This document shows, in pieces, positions 61,324-64,000 of a stretch of DNA of 64,000 nt (position 1 is the stretch's first letter; the number at the start of each line of letters is the position of its first letter). The stretch is from positions 4,960,001 to 5,024,000 of the forward strand of contig CP069300.1 in NCBI GenBank assembly GCA_016839165.1. Direction: 5' to 3'. A program made the position numbers and the translations under genes. The notes under the pieces are model-generated. The model made no database searches, had not been told where the DNA came from, and worked only from the letters and a program-made list of their open reading frames with translations. This stretch comes from Bradyrhizobium sp. PSBB068 (GTDB lineage: Bacteria > Pseudomonadota > Alphaproteobacteria > Rhizobiales > Xanthobacteraceae).

Positions 61324-61878
61324 TCAATGCTCGCCCTCGCGCGGCTCGGGCTCCGATTCCGCCAGCGGCAATTTGGCGCGTCCCCAGCCGTCGGTTCCTT
61401 CCGGATACCACGCCACGTTGCGGTAGCCGTAGGACAGCACGCGCTTGGCCGCGTTCCACGACATCCAGCAATTCTCCTGGCAGTAGATCACGAGCAATTT
61501 GGCCTTGTCGTCGCCGGAGGCGCGGGCCAGGCCGCGTTGCAGATAGCCCTCGGTCGATGCGGCGAGCTTGCCGTAGCCGGTGTCGGGCAGCCAGATGCTG
61601 CCGGGAATGTTGAGATGCGGCCGCTCGCGCCACACCGTGCCGGCGGGCAGGGTTGGCTTCGGCGCGCGTGGCAGCACGTCGACGAAGGCACCGGACTTGT
61701 CGCGCCAGATCGCTGCCGCGTCATCCGTCGTGAGCACGCGTGCGCCGGCGAGCGTGGCCGGCACCGGTGCGCGGTAGTCCTCGGTGCGATACCCTTCGGG
61801 CTCCGCAGGCTGGTCCTGCGCGCGGACAGGCGAAGCGGCGACCACCAGCACCGCCAGGATGGCCGCGAACCTGATCAT
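61324..61878 (-). CDS. PQQ-catabolism-associated rhodanese-like protein with Cys-X3-Cys-Trp motif
   Basis: A 184-residue secreted protein, signal peptide to PVRAQ. The domain from ARVLTTDDAAAIWRDKSGAFVDVLP resembles rhodaneses, and the cysteine motif is YCQENCWMSWNAAKR with C133, C137 and W138. The family is named for a CXXCW motif; here there are three residues between the cysteines. The start overlaps the stop of the MoxJ-like gene by ATGA. A redox or cofactor-binding role is suggested but unproven. Confidence 0.88.
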   Translation of the reverse strand: MIRFAAILAVLVVAASPVRAQDQPAEPEGYRTEDYRAPVPATLAGARVLTTDDAAAIWRDKSGAFVDVLPRAPKPTLPAGTVWRERPHLNIPGSIWLPDTGYGKLAASTEGYLQRGLARASGDDKAKLLVIYCQENCWMSWNAAKRVLSYGYRNVAWYPEGTDGWGRAKLPLAESEPEPREGEH

Positions 61879-62756
61879 GGCGACTTGGTTGCGCTCTCCG
61901 GCCCGATCGGACGGTCGTTCTCGTCGAGCAGCGGAACGCCGAAGTCGAGCAGGATCTTGTTGATCGCGGGCTGGTTCTCCTGGATCAGGCGATTGAGCTG
62001 CCGCTTCCAGTTCTGATCGGACCCGCGCACACCCATGCCGATGCGATACACCAGCTTCGGGCCCGTGGTCTCCTTGACCAGCGGCGTGACATGCAGCGGC
62101 GGGTTCGCCTTCTTGGCATAATAGCCCGCCATCGGCCCCCACAGGATGCCGGCATCGATCTCGCCCTTGTCGAGATCGTTCATCATCGCCTCAGCCGACG
62201 AATCGTAGCGCGTGTCGATCATCAGCGGATATGGCTTCGCATTGCCCATCAGCCCGTTGATGGCCATGTTGGTCGCGGGCGGCGTTCCGGCGACGATGCC
62301 GATATGCTTGCCCTTCAGCCGCTCATCCTCGAGCGTCGTGACCTCATCCAATCCGCTGCCCGGCTTGGCGACGATCGCGTAAGCCGTGCGGTAATATGGG
62401 TTGGTGCCTTGTGCGAGATCATCGCCTTGCGGGAATCCCATGATCACGTCGCAGCGATGCGAGCCGAGGGTGACCCGCACGAAGCCGGTCGCCTGCGGGA
62501 AATACATGTAGTCGAGCTTCTTCTGCAGCTTCTCAGCGAACAGCTCGCCGATCTTGTTCTCAAAGCCTTCGCCCTTGTCGTTCGAGAACGGCAGGTTGCG
62601 CGGATCGGCACAGATGCGGAGCACCTTGGGATCGACCAGCTCGATGGAGAGCTCGCCCTGCTCATTGACCTGTGCACGCGCGATGTCGCGGCCGGCGAGA
62701 CAGGCGATGAAACCGACAAGCGCGAACAGGACAGGACGGCATCCGACAACTCTCAT
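61875..62756 (-). CDS. xoxJ: Quinoprotein dehydrogenase-associated binding protein (XoxJ/MoxJ-like)
   Basis: A 293-residue periplasmic binding protein of the type II fold, signal peptide to ARAQ, then LRICADPRNLPFSNDKGEGFENKIGELFAEKL, the MoxJ/XoxJ signature. The cleft residues RCDVIMGFPQGDD and GIVAGTPPATNMAINGLMG are conserved. In lanthanide methanol oxidation XoxJ is thought to help load or activate XoxF. It is first of the minus-strand pair and divergent from the zinc metallohydrolase gene. Confidence 0.88.
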   Translation of the reverse strand: MRVVGCRPVLFALVGFIACLAGRDIARAQVNEQGELSIELVDPKVLRICADPRNLPFSNDKGEGFENKIGELFAEKLQKKLDYMYFPQATGFVRVTLGSHRCDVIMGFPQGDDLAQGTNPYYRTAYAIVAKPGSGLDEVTTLEDERLKGKHIGIVAGTPPATNMAINGLMGNAKPYPLMIDTRYDSSAEAMMNDLDKGEIDAGILWGPMAGYYAKKANPPLHVTPLVKETTGPKLVYRIGMGVRGSDQNWKRQLNRLIQENQPAINKILLDFGVPLLDENDRPIGPESATKSP

Positions 62757-62852
62757 GACGCGGTCTCCTCTCGAGCGGACAGGTCACCGTGGTCAAGCAA
62801 TTGCCCGGCGCGCCATGACGTGCAACAGGGATAATGATTGCGACGGCGCCGC

Positions 62853-62866
62853 GTTGCTTGTTGCAG
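62853..62866. promoter_or_regulatory. GTTGC direct-repeat motif in the xoxJ/metallohydrolase divergent region
   Basis: GTTGCTTGTTGCAG, in the 167-base region between xoxJ and the metallohydrolase. The xoxF/araC region has GTTGCTT, three bases, GTTGCAG at 50954-50970. Both lie in divergent promoters of the quinoprotein module. Similarity was found by eye. Confidence 0.3.
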
Positions 62867-62923
62867 CGCAAACGGACGTGAGACGACATCGTTCGCGCGT
62901 CCCGGAGAAACTGAGGCGGAAAC

Positions 62924-63850
62924 ATGGCTCATGGCGGTTCGGTGCTTGCGCTGCTCCTGATGCTTTGGGCGCCGACCATAGCGCGGGCGCAAGAGGCGGA
63001 ATTGCCTGTGAGCGAAGTCGCCCCCGGAATATTCGTTCACACCGGCGTCACTGCATTGATGACGCGCGAGAACGAGGGCGCCATCGCCAATGTGGGGTTC
63101 GTGATCGGCGATAGCGCCGTCGCCGTCATCGACACCGGCGGCAGCGTCCGCGAAGGGCGGCAATTGCTCGCCGCGGTGCGCAGCCATAGCGACAAGCCGA
63201 TCCGCTACGTGATCAACACCCACGCGCATCCGGACCACAGCTTCGGCAACGCGGCGTTCGTGGCTGACGGGACCAGCTTTGTCGGCCACAAGGCCCTGCC
63301 CCGCGCGCTGGCGGCGCGCGGGCAGTTCTATCTCGACGGGTTTCGGCGCACCATGGGCGATGCCTTGATCGACGAGGTGCGGATCATTCCACCGACCGTG
63401 CTGGTCGAGGACACGCTCAAGCTCGACCTCGGCGGACGGAGCCTCACCCTGAAGGCCTGGCCGCCCGCCCACAGCGACAACGACCTCACCGTATTCGACG
63501 AACGCAGCGGCACCCTGCTCGCCGGCGACATGGTGTTTCTCGAGCATATTCCCGTGGTCGACGGCAGCCTCAAGGGCTGGCTGCGCGCGCTCGACCAGCT
63601 CGCCGCAATTCCCGCCGAGCGCGTGGTTCCCGGTCACGGGCCCGTGAGCGCGTGGCCTGCGGCGCTCGCCGATGAGCGGCGTTATCTCGAGACGCTGGCC
63701 GCGGACATTCGTGCACTGGTCAAAAGCGGCAAGCCGATCACGGCTGCGGCGGAGCACGCCGCGGCAGCCGAGCGTCCGCGCTGGCAATTGTTCGACGATT
63801 ACAACGCCCGCAACGCAACTGCAGCATTCTCGGAAATTGAATGGGAGTAG
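62924..63850 (+). CDS. Quinoprotein-associated zinc metallohydrolase (SoxH-like)
   Basis: A 308-residue secreted metallo-beta-lactamase-fold protein, signal peptide to ARAQ. Zinc residues are H100, H102, D104 and H105 in [11 protein letters not shown], with GDMVFLEH and [11 protein letters not shown] further on. It belongs to the SoxH-related group that accompanies PQQ dehydrogenases and a SoxYZ-like carrier; its substrate is unknown. GAGGCGGAAAC precedes the ATG. The probable carrier gene follows 43 bases later. Confidence 0.88.
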   Translation: MAHGGSVLALLLMLWAPTIARAQEAELPVSEVAPGIFVHTGVTALMTRENEGAIANVGFVIGDSAVAVIDTGGSVREGRQLLAAVRSHSDKPIRYVINTHAHPDHSFGNAAFVADGTSFVGHKALPRALAARGQFYLDGFRRTMGDALIDEVRIIPPTVLVEDTLKLDLGGRSLTLKAWPPAHSDNDLTVFDERSGTLLAGDMVFLEHIPVVDGSLKGWLRALDQLAAIPAERVVPGHGPVSAWPAALADERRYLETLAADIRALVKSGKPITAAAEHAAAAERPRWQLFDDYNARNATAAFSEIEWE

Positions 63851-63893
63851 CTGTTGGTCCTATAATGAGCTGGATGCATAGGATTCCGCGAAC

Positions 63894-64000
63894 ATGACCG
63901 GACATCGCGCCCGCCTGTTTTGCATCGCCAGCCTCGTTGCGATCGCGCTGGGCACACCGGCTGCGCCCGCGGCGGAGACCTATGATCCCTGGCCGGGTCT
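63894..64000 (+). CDS. Secreted protein, probable SoxYZ-like carrier (3' truncated)
   Basis: Only 35 codons are in the window. They encode a signal peptide (RLFCIASLVAIALGTPAAPAAE) followed by TYDPWPGL. That opening and the position right after the SoxH-like gene suggest the quinoprotein-associated SoxYZ-like carrier. The assignment rests mainly on gene order. Confidence 0.5.
   Translation, partial: MTGHRARLFCIASLVAIALGTPAAPAAETYDPWPG

Noticed and set aside
1..64000. CRISPR arrays, tRNA or rRNA genes, insertion sequences
   Set aside because: No regularly spaced direct repeats, cloverleaf-like segments, rRNA stretches or transposase motifs were seen on reading both strands; a covariance-model scan would be needed to exclude a tRNA fully.

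Overview
The window is 64 kb of GC-rich, densely coding DNA that reads as the chromosome of an alphaproteobacterium of the Bradyrhizobium/Rhodopseudomonas group. The grounds are the codon bias, the abundance of TRAP, Liv and Dpp transporters and CoA-ester enzymes, a XoxF/glutathione formaldehyde module, and intergenic palindromes of a kind I associate with Bradyrhizobium. This placement is an inference; there is no rRNA marker here. I saw no tRNA, rRNA, CRISPR array, insertion sequence or phage gene.

Region 1 (1-20.8 kb) handles uptake and CoA-dependent breakdown of organic acids. It opens with a truncated OmpR-type regulator and its sensor kinase. A TRAP transporter with two paralogous binding proteins follows, ending in a family III CoA-transferase. 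Facing it is a minus-strand block: CitE-like lyase, MaoC hydratase, enoyl-CoA hydratase, a second CoA-transferase and a complete LivKHMGF transporter. A plus-strand operon comes next: acyl-CoA ligase, TetR regulator, short-chain dehydrogenase and Baeyer-Villiger-type monooxygenase. A perfect inverted repeat lies in the divergent promoter between livK and the ligase.

Region 2 (20.8-45.5 kb) is more accessory. It holds an HCCA-isomerase-like protein, a GST, an MlrC-like M81 protein, a class II aldolase, LysR and AraC regulators, and several small or unknown proteins. It also holds a sensor-less histidine kinase, a Tat-like secreted epoxide hydrolase, an AaeB/X/A-like efflux set, a GNAT acetyltransferase, a Dpp-type peptide ABC transporter, an AI-2E-type permease, a membrane-anchored metallophosphoesterase and a second epoxide hydrolase. 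The GNAT and AI-2E genes share a duplicated promoter-like block placed so that both mRNAs could be leaderless.

Region 3 (45.5-64 kb) is a quinoprotein module. XoxF (lanthanide-type methanol dehydrogenase), a four-cysteine cytochrome c, glutathione-dependent formaldehyde dehydrogenase and Gfa lie in one minus-strand run; FghA lies nearby. An AraC regulator and a NarL-type two-component pair are interspersed. A five-gene PQQ-associated ABC operon follows, then a CXXXCW protein with a MoxJ/XoxJ-like binding protein, a SoxH-like zinc metallohydrolase, and the start of a probable SoxYZ-like carrier cut by the window end. Together these would oxidise methanol in the periplasm and carry formaldehyde to formate through glutathione conjugates. 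The role of the ABC, metallohydrolase and carrier proteins is not established and is the most interesting open question here.
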